A stretch of 64,000 bases of DNA from Seriola aureovittata (lineage: Eukaryota; Chordata; Actinopteri; Carangiformes; Carangidae), in contig NC_079364.1 of NCBI RefSeq assembly GCF_021018895.1, positions 1,756,901 through 1,820,900 on the forward strand. Reading direction: 5' to 3'. The position numbers were made by a program, and so were the translations under genes. Positions 44,913 to 55,592 of this stretch are shown here, one piece after another. Every line of letters begins with the position of its first letter. Positions within the stretch are counted from its first letter, which is position 1. The notes under the pieces are model-generated. The model saw only the letters and a list, made by a program, of their open reading frames with translations. It had not been told where the DNA came from and made no database searches.

Positions 44913-44940
44913 ACACACACACACTCACACACAAACACAC
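44870..44940. repeat. (CA)n microsatellite with CTCA and CAAA interruptions
   Basis: CA dinucleotides broken by two CTCA units and one CAAACA. Confidence 0.96.
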
Positions 44941-45136
44941 GCTGAGTCTGGGTGTCACACCATGGAGGCGGACGTGGATGTTGAAAATTAGCATTCTGAC
45001 AAGTGTTGACTTTAATTATACATGATGACGCTGAACCGCAAACATGACAGAGCCAATTACAGGAAATGCTGGCATATTAGCACAAATGACAGCTTATTAA
45101 AGCTTAATCAGGCACTCTGCACTGAACTAAGAGAAA

Positions 45137-45159
45137 GTGTGTGTGTGTGTGTGTGTGTA
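45137..45159. repeat. (GT)n microsatellite, about 11 units
   Basis: Uninterrupted GT dinucleotides, opposite strand sense to the three upstream tracts. Confidence 0.96.
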
Positions 45160-45269
45160 CTTATTTGTAAATGTTGTCATGTGTGCCATCTTTTGTATAT
45201 GTTCATGCTCTGCTTTTATCACCCACATTGCTGAGCTGTAATGCTGTTCTTTCTTAGCATTGTGTTTGC

Positions 45270-45271
45270 AT

Positions 45272-45316
<45 letters not shown>
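45270..45316. repeat. (TG)n microsatellite with one TTTG interruption
   Basis: TG dinucleotides, one interruption near 45277. Confidence 0.96.
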
Positions 45317-45318
<2 letters not shown>

Positions 45319-45645
45319 ACACCAGCAGCTGCACTAACACGCTGCCATAAACAGCATAACTCTACATAAAGTGGTGTAATCAGCGGACTGACTCACGGCG
45401 GGTAAATGTAATCTTCTTCATGTGTTAATCCAGGTGAGTGTATCAGGTGACGGGGAACGCGTCCAGCCTGCTGCAGCTGATAATAACATCTATCCTGACA
45501 AAGGTCACAAGTGGATGAGGGTTCAGAGGAAGAAGTTGTTGTTGTTGTTGTGTACGTTGCACCTGTGTCGATTTCTTCTTCTCTACCTTATCTGTTACGG
45601 CACATTGAAGAGGCCGGGTTCTGGTAGGAAACAGCTGGGGCCGCT

Positions 45646-45827
45646 GTTTGTGGAGCTTGCATGTTCTCCCTGTGCCTGCGTGGGTTTCCTCTCAGGTGAT
45701 GTTACCTGGCAAATCGATGTGCATGTGAGCATGAGTGGTTGTCTGTCTGCGTGCGTCAGGGCTGAGATTGACTGGCGACCTGTCCTGGCTGCACCTCGCC
45801 TCTCGTCCAATCTCAGCCGGGATTGGT
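45646..45827 (+). repeat. Interspersed family E, longer copy
   Basis: Reads TTTGTGGAGCTTGCATGTTC, CCTGCGTGGGTTTCCTCTCA, GTGAGCATGAGTGGTTGTC, GACTGGCGACCTGTCCTGG, CTCGCCTCTCGTCCAATCTC. This is a very common vertebrate, chiefly teleost, repeat in my recollection. A shorter inverted copy lies at 21977-22053. A 182-codon frame at 45422-45970 crosses it by chance. Confidence 0.75.
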
Positions 45828-45999
45828 TTTGTTTTGTGTCTGCACGCAGATGTTACAGCAAAGCACTTTGTGTAACATCAACACTGATGTCATTTGTTCA
45901 CAGATTTAATTCACACCGTCTCTTTTCTTACAAAATGTTAATTGGAATTTCTCATGCAGTTTTAATTTAAGGTTGATTTAAAACTGTAAACTTTACTTA

Positions 46000-46515
46000 T
46001 CGTATACTATCGATACTGTTTTCGATTCCAAGGGGGAGAAAAAATGACAAAAAACTAAGATGCATGCAAATTTTTTAAATAAAGATTAGAACAATACAAA
46101 CAATAATCTCAATGACAACACTACTTTTAGGTTGTCTGAGGTAGTGCAAAACAAACAGTAACCTTACTGTAGGTGTATATATACATATGACATGCAAATG
46201 TATTCAGCTACAGTCCTGTTTATTGTCTGTGCTTCTGGTGACTTTTGCTTTTTTCAACTATAACGGGTTACAAAGGTCCTTCAGCAGCAGAACTTGTCAT
46301 GTTAATGTAGTTTTACGCTGGCGACACCAGCTCAGTGTCGTGAACGTCAACTGTGTCTCTGCCTGTCTGCAGTGCTGCTGTATGAAATTGTGTGTCAACT
46401 GGAAGAGGCGAAGACGGCGCTGTTGGTATCGATACTGGTGCAAATGAGCATCTAATCTGATACTAATTTTTAGTATCGATTAATATCTGAGTATGGATTT
46501 TTTTGACAACCCTAC
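46000..46515. repeat. Probable DNA-transposon remnant with TATCGATACT ends
   Basis: Begins GTATACTATCGATACTG and ends TTAGTATCGATTAATATCTG followed by TTTTTTTGACAACCCTAC. The inverted ATCGATACT/AGTATCGAT words at the ends, and a further GGTATCGATACTGG near 46424, fit a small element with inverted termini. No second copy in the window. Confidence 0.45.
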
Positions 46516-46809
46516 TTTACAAGCTCTAGATCTTCTTGACCCTTGAGCCCAAAGCGGTGGCTCTGAAAAAACAACAGCCCTGCATTTTTTATTTTCTATG
46601 ACTGAACCTCCAATGGTTTTATCCCAAAAATGACACCAACTATTGTTACGTTAATATGTGATAAACTGAATATTTAAAGCTGCACTTGGATGGTTTAAAT
46701 GACTCGTGAAGGGAATACAAACTCAATGCTCAATCACCTTGGTAAGAGACTGTCCTCCATTAAAAATAAATAAGCAGTGCAGCGTCTGTGCAGCAGGTTA
46801 TCATGATCC
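46516..46809. other. Short unassigned gap
   Basis: Nothing assigned. Confidence 0.4.
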
Positions 46810-47112
46810 ATTGTCACATTTTGTTGCTAGGCGACATCTAGTGGTCATAGTAATGATGACAGGAGCAGAGGTAAAAGTGTCGGTGACGTAGGATAAAGAG
46901 ACAGAGCCCACGTCAGGAGGAGGAGGTGGTGGATGGATGGTGTTCAATTCCCGTGTGAAAGCAGCAGTTCGTGTTGTTTTTATTATCCATGACCGTTTGT
47001 TGTTATTACTGTAACCATGACAACCAAGGTCCAGCACCAGAGGCTCCTATGGGTCGTATCAGAGGGTTGACGACCCATATGCTCATTCAGGTTGGAGGAC
47101 TGGTTGCTTGGT
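46810..47112 (-). repeat. Interspersed family F, copy 2 (inverted)
   Basis: Reverse complement of 30580-31020 and 48296-48606: TTGTTGCTAGGCGACATCTA, GTGTCGGTGACGTAGGATAA, CCACGTCAGGAGGAGGAG, GGGTCGTATCAGAGGGTTGA. Lies about 1.2 kb from copy 3 in head-to-head orientation. Confidence 0.85.
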
Positions 47113-48295
47113 AACACACCGGGTGGGTAAAAACTAACTACAGGAAGAGAAAACACAAATTACTGTGATGACAAACATCTCTACCATTAAGGTCAGTGCT
47201 GCATCCTTTGGCCTAAAGACAAAACTCAGCTAAACACCTGAATGAAACCTGTTTTCTCATATCCTGGTTCCAGGAGAGGACCATCCAGGACCATGATACA
47301 TAGTGAGCTCCAGGACTGTGACACATGATGTGGGTCCACGTGATGAACACAAATAGGCTGTGTGTTTGAGTTTATAAAAAAATTAATAAATAAAGCTACC
47401 AATTTAAAGAGTTTATAACCTCACGGAAATGCCCCAAGAAAATGATATAAGAGGGCGGAAAAGTGAATTTCTTTCTCATCATATTAAAGGTTCCACGGAC
47501 ACAAACACAGACTAGATGAGGTTGTGATGTGGTTATGGTTTCATGTGAATTGAAATGTATCACCTCATCGTGGGTTATTATGGTTAAATATAGATGCGAC
47601 GCTCTGCAGGCTGTGTGTTTGTATGTGTGTGTGTGTGGTCCTCCAGGTTTCCTCTGCATCCATCACTGTGGCAGCGCCGGACAAACCAATCTCCTCCCTG
47701 TCTCTTCTCGTTCCATCACACTCATCCAACCGGCGGCTTCATCAGCCGGCCGGCGTTCATGGAGACACAGGGAGGACGGATCATCCCGCCATGAGATGGA
47801 CTGTCCAACCTCAGTTAGTCCACACTGTTCCCATGTGACCTGAAGATTCGCCTCCTTCAGAAGCAGGAAGAGGTTCACAACTGCCGCCCCCCCCCTATAA
47901 TGACAGAGGAAGCAACTAATAAAAAAGGATGCATGAAATAAAGGTCAGTAAACTGTTGATTGTTTATTTTCCGACATAAATCATTTTCATTCAACTTAGT
48001 TTCACTCCATGTTTTTCCCCTGATGACCCCCACCCCCACCCCCCCCACCCCGTACTGGCTCTGCCCCCCCAGTTTGAGAACTACTGGTGCAGATTGATTT
48101 TTATTTAGAAGACAAATTCATATACCTGAGGGCACAAGTATAATCACTAACAGCTCCAGGCAATACGACCAGAAACTTATTTTATAACATTTCCCCTGAA
48201 GATAATTAATACAATTCAGGGTTTGAGAAAAGACTAAAGAGAAAATTAAAGTATTCAGAGCTCAACGACAAATACATTCTGTGCTACAACTATTA
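47113..48295. other. Gene-free interval
   Basis: A hAT-like terminal word AGTTTGAGAACTACTG lies at 48071-48086, preceded by C-rich DNA (48029-48070), as in the right end of a decayed hAT element; no left end was found. Frames at 47529-47878 are open on both strands without domains. Confidence 0.35.
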
Positions 48296-48606
48296 GGATC
48301 AACAACTCCTCCAACCTGAATAACCATCAACCCTCTGATACGACCCACAGGAGTGTCTCCTGAAACAACGCCCCGAGGGCGGCGGGCGTACCTCACCTTG
48401 GTTGTCATGGCTCTCCTGTGTCGTATTCAACCACCACCACCTCCTCCTCCTGACGTGGGCTCTGTCTCTCTTTATCCTACGTCACCAACACTTTTCCCTT
48501 TGCTCCTGTCATCATTACTATGACCACTAGATGTTGCCTAGCAACAAAACGTAACTATGGGTCATAATAACCTGCTGCACAGACGACCTGTGGGTTCGTT
48601 TCTTTA
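48296..48606 (+). repeat. Interspersed family F, copy 3
   Basis: Same orientation as copy 1 at 30580. It lacks the internal segment with the duplicated TCATGGTTACAGTAATAA and keeps the CTCCTCCTCCTGACGTGGGC to CGACCTGTGGGTTCGTTTCT stretch. Confidence 0.85.
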
Positions 48607-49730
48607 CAGGACAGACTCATTAGGCTTATTGGTTCTTGTTTGTTTGTTTTGTTTTAATGGGATAAAAATCTAATTCTAAACTAAAGGGATGATTTCAACA
48701 TGTATTTCCATCTTTAATCGATTTATCTGACCACTTGGGAGCATCAGATGATGACGTTGACAAAAGACCAGTGACGTCTAGGATACACATTAAGACACAT
48801 CTGCATTCATCAATAACTGTACTGATGTCAAATGAAAGAGAAACAAGTGTTTGTATGTGGAGATGGACAGGAAATATCCTTTCCATGGACACCATAGAAA
48901 CACATTTTCTGCCTGTTCTAAAACCATATTTACATATCCAGTGACTAGAACTCCTGTCACAATTTTATTTCCTTACTGAGCAGCAGCTTTCAGACACCGG
49001 AGAGCCTGAGGAAGACTCTGCTGCTGCGAGGACTAAATGTGCAGATCTAAGGCCGGGTGTGATTTTTAATCTGGTATTCAGCGCACGGCGACCTCGACGA
49101 GCTGTGATTTAGAGCCCAGGAATCTGGCCCGAGTCATGCCACTGTGGCACAGCTCAAATTAAAGCTGCTCCGCCACACGGGCACATGACAACCCCTGGTC
49201 CCTTCCGACATCCTGTGATTATGTGACTTTATTAAAATGTCCCTGTCGGACGTCCGGGAAGGTGGGCGGGAATCTGTTGACAGCATTAGCTGTGGCTTCG
49301 GTTCACAACCTATTGTCTATTTCCCGTCTCTGGAGACTGGCATCACATGCACTGGGAACGTGACACCTGCGATTGGTGTCACTGAACACAAAGGGATTGT
49401 TTAGGATACAAACAGCTGAGTAAATCGTTTGTTTGTTCATGCAGATCTGTTGTAGGGACGCAGATGTGACCAAAACAAAACGTCATTACATTTCTTTTTT
49501 CACTACAGACATTGATTTAGATCTGCAGTATGTGGATGTAATGATAAAATACAAGTGTGTTTTCTTTACATGTCTACAAACAAGACGGTCAGGAGAGAAT
49601 TCTACTCCAAAAATAATGTCAAGTCAAGTTAGACGAGTCAAATTAGGTTACTGATTCATTAAAGCTGCTATAATCAATCACGTGACTGCTTGTATGTAAA
49701 AGATGTTTCTTGCAGCGTTGAACCAAGCGG
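48607..49730. other. Gene-free interval with a possible conserved segment
   Basis: 49000-49390 is free of simple repeats and of every repeat family seen here, of even composition, and rich in words such as GACGAGCTGTGATTTAGAGC and CACATGACAACC. It could be conserved non-coding DNA. No open frame with splice sites. Confidence 0.35.
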
Positions 49731-50133
49731 CAACCTCCAGACCACTAGAGTCTGGCTCCAACAGTGAGTCAGTCCCCATAGACTCCCATGTTAAAATGTC
49801 CAACTTTACAGCAGAAATAAACATGTTTACAGCCTGGAACAAAAACTGTTTTGGTCTCTAGAGATAATTTCGTCCTTCATGACACCTGTTTATACAACTC
49901 ACCTGTTTACACTTTATTAAGGACTAAAGTTATGGAGGATTGAGGGGCGTGGCCTCTTTGAGTGACAGGTGGGTGAGTGTATGCTGTGCACTGAAGTCTC
50001 AGCTCCACACATGCTCCACCTCTTTGCCCATTTTTGTATTATCTGGGAGTTTGGGGCGGAGTCATGCACTGCCAAGATGGCGACGGTGGGGCAGCTCACT
50101 CTGAGCTTCAAAACAACTCTTCAGAAACCTGTG
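49731..50133 (+). repeat. Interspersed family B, copy 3
   Basis: Same family and orientation as 7359-7855 and 38290-38722. The 5' part is shortened: CAACCTCCAG joins directly to ACCACTAGAGTCTGG, skipping the GAAAAATGAAG block of copy 2. Confidence 0.85.
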
Positions 50134-50728
50134 GGAGTTGAACCCACAGAGAATCATCTCACAACAAGGTATAAACCTTTGATGATTGTGGGAAATGAGC
50201 ATTTTAGATTGAAGAATGAATCATCTCAACAAGCAAATCACAACATTCAGGAAGAATTTCTTTCACATAAGACAACTTAAAAATATGATGTCTCCCTACA
50301 TCCAAAACAGTCTGGCAGTCCAACAGTTTAACTTTTCATCCAAAGTCATCATAACGATCGAAAGTCATCCAAAAACAGGATGTGCTGGGGGTTAAGAGGG
50401 TAAAAACATTCCTAAATCCACATCATTAGCTGCCAGTCACTTGTTTCCTGACCCGTGTCCTAACACTCTCACAATCTCTTTTCGGGGTTTTGAGAAATCT
50501 TGCAGACTAACATACACACAAACAAACAGGACTGAAAACTGAACCTTCACAGTGCAGGTTATGATCATGTGACGAGATACGTTTTAAATTCGATTCCTGC
50601 CTGAATGTGACTGGATGTTGCTCCTACTGTCGTGGTGATTTGTTACTTGTTCCTCTGCTGCTCTCTGTGTGTACCGAGCGTTTGCAGCATGATGAGATAC
50701 AGTACATCTCTTTACAAACATCATCATG

Positions 50729-50730
<2 letters not shown>
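50134..50730. other. Gene-free interval
   Basis: Nothing assigned. Confidence 0.45.

Positions 50731-50792
<62 letters not shown>
50731..50792. repeat. (AC)n microsatellite, 31 units
   Basis: Uninterrupted CA dinucleotides, one of the longest pure tracts in the window. Confidence 0.98.
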
Positions 50793-50795
<3 letters not shown>

Positions 50796-51965
50796 CATTC
50801 ACCTCATAAAGAGTGAACGAAGGCAAACTGTGAAACCAGACCTGAGCACATTAACCAGCAGCTACAGCCAGCGGCATACATCTACATACAAAACACCGTG
50901 AGCGCAGGTAAAAAAAATACTCTGTGTGATAAAATGAATCTATTTCCAGAAGCTAATGGAAGGCTGAGCCACCCGCCCACCAGATATCAGCTCATAACAG
51001 CTTCCACCGAGATTACTATGCAAATTATCAGGTTACAAATCGCAGCAGGGTTGCGTTATTTGCATGAATGAACCGGTGTAATACATTAGCCCATTAAATA
51101 CGCACACAAAGAGAGTGTGACGGAGGTTCGTGAATGGAGAGCATGAGTCAAACAAGGAGGAAAGAATGGAGGGAAAGGAAAAGAAATCTCCTGTCAGTGC
51201 GTCAGTGTTTACAGCGACCTGATGTGAATTATCCTGCAGACAGATTTATATCTGAATGGAGCAGTTAGAGCTCGAGCATTACAGCGACCTGTCTGCACGA
51301 GCCTTTTCATGCCTGAACGAAAACATGGAAACACAGTAGTGACTGATCACATGGGACGACAAAACAAAGAGATAAAAAGTTCCTATTACTTGTTTAATAT
51401 AGAAAATTAGTGTGATTACAAACCAGACTTTGCTGAGCACAGCTTTTAATTGATTGAGGCTGTTCCTGGGGTAAACAGAGCTAAAGTTAGCTGGACGAGC
51501 TAACATCAACGTAATACTAACAGTCTGTGTCATGCATCAAGTGCAGGTGTGTCTGTGATTGGCCCAGGTGGAGCACACATGGGTCAGGTTAGTTTGGAGG
51601 GCTTGGTGCAGTGACCTTTGTGGGAACAAAGGATGCTGATTCTCACATTTTCCAGATCAAGTAAGTAGCCAAGGAAGGATCCTTCACGACCCAGCCCAGA
51701 TGCAATGTGTAGTGTGTAGTGATGAATCACTTTTCAAAAAGAGAATAGCAAATAAAACAGCAGCTGAGGATAAGTAGGAAATCCTCTGCAGATCAGCCCG
51801 TCTCATTTTGTTTCTGCCTTTTGGGACTCTGACAACTGGGACACAACTTTAGTGCAGAAGACACTTTTTCAATTCATCATGAACGTATAAAATCGTACTT
51901 TTTTTTTTGATCTATCCAAATCAGACATTTGCTCCAGAAAAGTTTCTTCCTTTCCAGACTTTCTG
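50793..51965. other. Gene-free interval with paired octamer motifs
   Basis: 50935-51125 is unique-looking and holds ATGCAAAT (51018-51025) and ATTTGCAT (51058-51065), POU-factor octamers in opposite orientation 40 bases apart. The rest is unassigned. Confidence 0.35.
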
Positions 51966-52560
51966 ATGAACAACAATGTTGATAATATTCTCTCATTATC
52001 CTCATATTGCAAAGGTCTAATTTCCATTCTCTGCAACAATACATATATCATCATCCCTCACTCACTGCAAGGCATTAGGAGATTTTGGGAGAACGACCTT
52101 GGAGAGGAAATGACAGATGATCAATGGGAGGCAGTGCTTCACTTAGTACATACTGTACCTCCTCACACAGCTTGATACAACTCAAAATTGCTTTGAGAGC
52201 ACATTTAACCAGAGGAAGAATGGTAAGAATCTCCTGTAATGTAGACCCTTCGTGCCCTCACTGCAAAGGCCCACCAGTGGATTATACACAGTCCTGCCGA
52301 AAACCTTTTTAATGTCTGTGCTAAGATGTTTCAAAAAGACATCCAACGTCATATGTGCCTTGTTTGATTTTGAAGGCAAATCTTATGTAATTATAGCATT
52401 TACGTCCCTGTTTGCCAGACATCTTATTCGTCTCTCCATCAAGCATCTCTTACCTTCACAACATGGAGACACATTGCATTTTCTGAAACTTGAGAACCTC
52501 AGATATACCCCTTAAAGGCTGCAGAGATTTGGAGTAAGATGAGAGCTTAAAAGTGTCATG
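51966..52560 (+). pseudogene. L1/Tx1-type LINE ORF2 C-terminal relic, frameshifted
   Basis: Three plus frames carry successive parts of the C-terminal region of an L1-type ORF2 protein. Frame one (to 52175) has C-K-G-L-I-S and then HSLQGIRRFWENDLGEEMTD, QWEAVLHLVH. Frame two (52124-52312) has HSLIQLKIALRAHLTRGRM and VDPSCPHCKGPP, the Cys-x2-Cys start of the C-terminal zinc-knuckle-like motif. Frame three (52252-52515) has the alpha-helical end with ARHLIRLSIKHL and LHFLKLENLRYT. The order matches intact elements, and at least two frameshifts plus a substitution of the usual H-x-F-W-x-C segment show decay. No endonuclease or reverse transcriptase core precedes it, so it is a typical 5'-truncated insertion; no clear poly(A) tail is seen. 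Confidence 0.78.
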
Positions 52561-53109
52561 GTTGGACTAACATCTCAATGGACAATCGTTCTTGTGAAGA
52601 TCTGGACTTGGGGGGACAAGCAGGGGTAATTTGGAGGACTGAATAACGCAGCTGTTCTGATGCTCAGATATAGTTTATTTTCCAATAGATGCTGCAAACA
52701 AATGTATGGTGGATTTAATGGAAAATCAATTATACTGTTGCTGTTGTTGCAAACAACAATTACTTCCATGTCTGTTCTTCACATATAATCCAACCTCTGC
52801 TGTTCAAACATTTATTCCAACAAAAAAAGAATTATTGCTTTATAACCTGGACGATACAGTAGTTTATAGAACGGCGTCTTCGCCATGCAGCACCATGTTG
52901 CTTCCATACACACATTCATGCTCATAATCCATACATGATAAATAGAAAAAGATTGAATACAGAACAAAGTATTAATTAGGTACACGACCAATTGATTAAT
53001 GAATTTAGAGGATAAATCTATTCCTCAATCCCCCGCTGCTCAGCTGTGTTTGTAAAGTCTGTACACTAGTAATCCTGAAAAGACTGTGTTACATGTAGTA
53101 TACAAGCTG
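52561..53109. other. Unassigned, possibly LINE 3' tail at first
   Basis: The first 100 bases may still belong to the LINE 3' end. The remainder shows no gene or shared repeat. Confidence 0.35.
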
Positions 53110-53675
53110 CAGTGGAAGAAGTACTCAAGTGCGTACTAATACCACTCTGTAAAAATACTCCATTACAAGTAAAAGTAATCCATTGAAATTATTACTTAAG
53201 TAAAATTAAGTAAGTATATTCAGGAAAATTTACTGAAAGCATCAAAAGCCACTACATGCATTACCTTGCATGATCTGCATTTTAAACAGTGTCTTGAACT
53301 ATTAATGTGAATTACTGATAACTGTTTATTTACCTATTTATTATATTCATTTATTATTAGCACTATTTTAGTCTTTCCTTTGTACTACGTTGCTCATTAA
53401 CACGTAATAGTGTCAGCAGCTTTTTACTGTTGCAGCTTTCAAATAATTTATATTGATAAAAAGGAAAAGAAGCTTGAAATTTTTTGCATTTTTACATGAA
53501 TTATCATTATGGATGCCAATTCAAATTAACATTAACAATTAACATTTAAGCTCTAATGTATTTTCTGTTGAGTGTGTAATCTCTGACAAAGCATCATGTT
53601 TTATAAGCTTTTATCATTTGTAAAATAACTAGTCAAATAAACTGTAGTACAATATTTCCTCTGAAGTTTTGTGGA
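53110..53675 (+). repeat. Interspersed family J (CAGTGGAAGAAGTACTCAA... type), 3'-truncated
   Basis: Starts CAGTGGAAGAAGTACTCAAG, then AAAAATACTCCATTACAAGT and TTACTTAAGTAAAA, and runs to TAGTACAATATTTCCTCTGA. This is the vocabulary of an abundant teleost hAT-like non-autonomous element beginning CAGTGG. The expected right end with CCACTG is absent. A right-end fragment of the same family lies at 55445-55592. Confidence 0.6.
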
Positions 53676-54258
53676 GTTTCATTTCACAACCTTTAAGGTT
53701 GGCAGCAGGTATTTACAGGAGTCTGCGTTTTTATTCAGCAAATTACTTTTCATTCATTTATTAGAAATCCCGGTCCGCAGAGGGAAACCACGAAGCCATG
53801 TTGCAGTCGCAGCATTATTAACCTCGCTTCACCCAGCATGCGTTTTATTGGGTTTGAGGCCATGCGGACTGGTGTCATTTCCTGCTAGGCCATGTGTGAC
53901 TTTGGTGCCAAAGTACATCACTAGGCCCAGATGGCTCATTAGGCTGGAGCAGTGAGCCACTGGCAACACAGTGGAAAAATAAAAAAGGCCTACCTGACAT
54001 ATACAGCTCTCGTGGTTCAGAGATGGCAAACCTGACAAGAGGCCACCGCCGATGAAAGAATGTCAAAATAAATCAGAAATCTTCCCTTCTCACCTTCACG
54101 GGAAAAGGCTTATTGCTTATCTTTCCCTCCTGAAGGTGCAGAGGTAACAAAATCTTTACAGAGGCGGCGCTCGGCGGAAGAGTTCACTCTTTACTCTGTA
54201 ACCTCAGACGCCCTCGGCAGCTCGCACACCAACAAACCGACAACAGTGTGACTGCAGC
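53676..54258. other. Gene-free interval
   Basis: Overlapping short frames on both strands at 53671-54066, none with a domain. Confidence 0.4.
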
Positions 54259-54292
54259 AGAGAGAGAGAGAGAGAGAGAGAAAAAACAGAAG

Positions 54293-54323
<31 letters not shown>

Positions 54324-54353
54324 AAAACAGAAGGAGAGAGAGAGAGAGAGAGA
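54259..54353. repeat. (GA)n microsatellite with duplicated spacer
   Basis: Three GA blocks separated by two near-identical spacers, AAAAAACAGAAGGAGAG and TAAAAAACAGAAGGAGAG: a roughly 41-base unit duplicated in tandem. Confidence 0.95.
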
Positions 54354-55444
54354 AGAAGTCCTCCGGGTGTCAAGCGCTCTCTCATGATATAATTAGTTGC
54401 CCCCGTTCCCTCCATGTCATACCAGGTACAGACACTGTCACTCAAACCGACTGTGGGCGTCAGTTCTGAAAAACCACAGAGATAATTAACCTGCCACCCG
54501 GGCAGGACCGGGAGCGAGAGGCGCCGCACACCTCACTTTACCCCCCTTCACCTCCTGTGGAAGCAGACGCCGGATTGGATGTCAGGAGGAATCACAGAGC
54601 GTCGTCATGGAGGGAAGCCACGATGAGTAAGAGGGCTTCAGGTCAACCGCGGTTTACACCTGTAATCCTTGTTAATGAACTTCCTGTTTCTACGTCTGTC
54701 CTCTCGCAGCACATATCCAGAGTCACCGCTCTGAACGCTCACACTCACATTTCCAAGTAATGTAATAAAAAGCTTCCAGACAATAGCCAAGTACTTTGTG
54801 CCGAATAAATAACTGAACAATATCCAGCTCTGTCTCTGTGTTCGCCGTCAATCTCACCTGTTGCTTCTGTCCCTTCTTTCCTCTCCCTCACCAGCTCGTT
54901 GGCTGCCGTCCTCCTCCTCCTCTCTCATTAGCTGCTCTCCCTTCCTGACCCTCTCGTGCTGCTGGAAAAGCCTGAAAATATACAAAACTAATTAATTGGA
55001 CAAGTAATCACACTGGGCAGACTGTTCAGCTTTGTTTTTTAAGTGTCCAGGTTCTCAGTCTTTGAAAATATTTTTTCAATATTCTGGATTGAGGAGCAAA
55101 CATTCAGCACCAGAGTTAAAGAGTTAACGTTATTATCAGCTGCTTGCAGGAGCAGGTAACTGAGCTATGCCATCTTCTCTCAGGGAAAAGCCAACAACAA
55201 CGTTCCCTCCCATGATCATGTTTTGATTCAGTGTGAAGGGGGAAGTGTGCGCACCATCATCAAAGTGTTTTCAACTCTCAATTATTTAAATGTAAACACA
55301 TAAAAATTGTATTGTCGGGGATATAAGTCAGTAAGTAAACTGTCGTACTTGGGCTGGGGCCACCTGTAACCTTCAACCCCCACAGCCTCAGACCAATCAG
55401 CTTCCTGCGTGGGAGGAGCTACGCGCGGCTACAGAGAAGCGACT
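54354..55444. other. Gene-free interval
   Basis: 54354-54640 is GC-rich and unique-looking without a supported exon. Nothing else is assigned. Confidence 0.4.
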
Positions 55445-55592
55445 GTTTAACCTGAGAAGTAACCAGCAACTCAAACAGTGTGATAAATGTAGTGCAGTAA
55501 ATATTTAGTGTTAAGTGTTTAGTGGTAATACAAGTACAAGCATCTCACGCTTGTACAACTTGAGTAAATGAACTTAGTCACTTTCCAAAGCT
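55445..55592 (+). repeat. Interspersed family J, right-end fragment
   Basis: GATAAATGTAGTGCAGTAAA followed by AACTTGAGTAAATGAACTTAG and TCACTTTCCA resembles the right end of the element whose left part is at 53110-53675. It lacks the last bases. Confidence 0.5.

Noticed and set aside
45422..45970. 182-codon plus frame with hydrophobic stretches
   Set aside because: Crosses the dispersed family E repeat and T-rich DNA; the Leu-rich part comes from a (GTT)n run.
48029..48086. Complete hAT transposon
   Set aside because: Only one terminal word is visible; no partner inverted end or 8-base duplication could be found.
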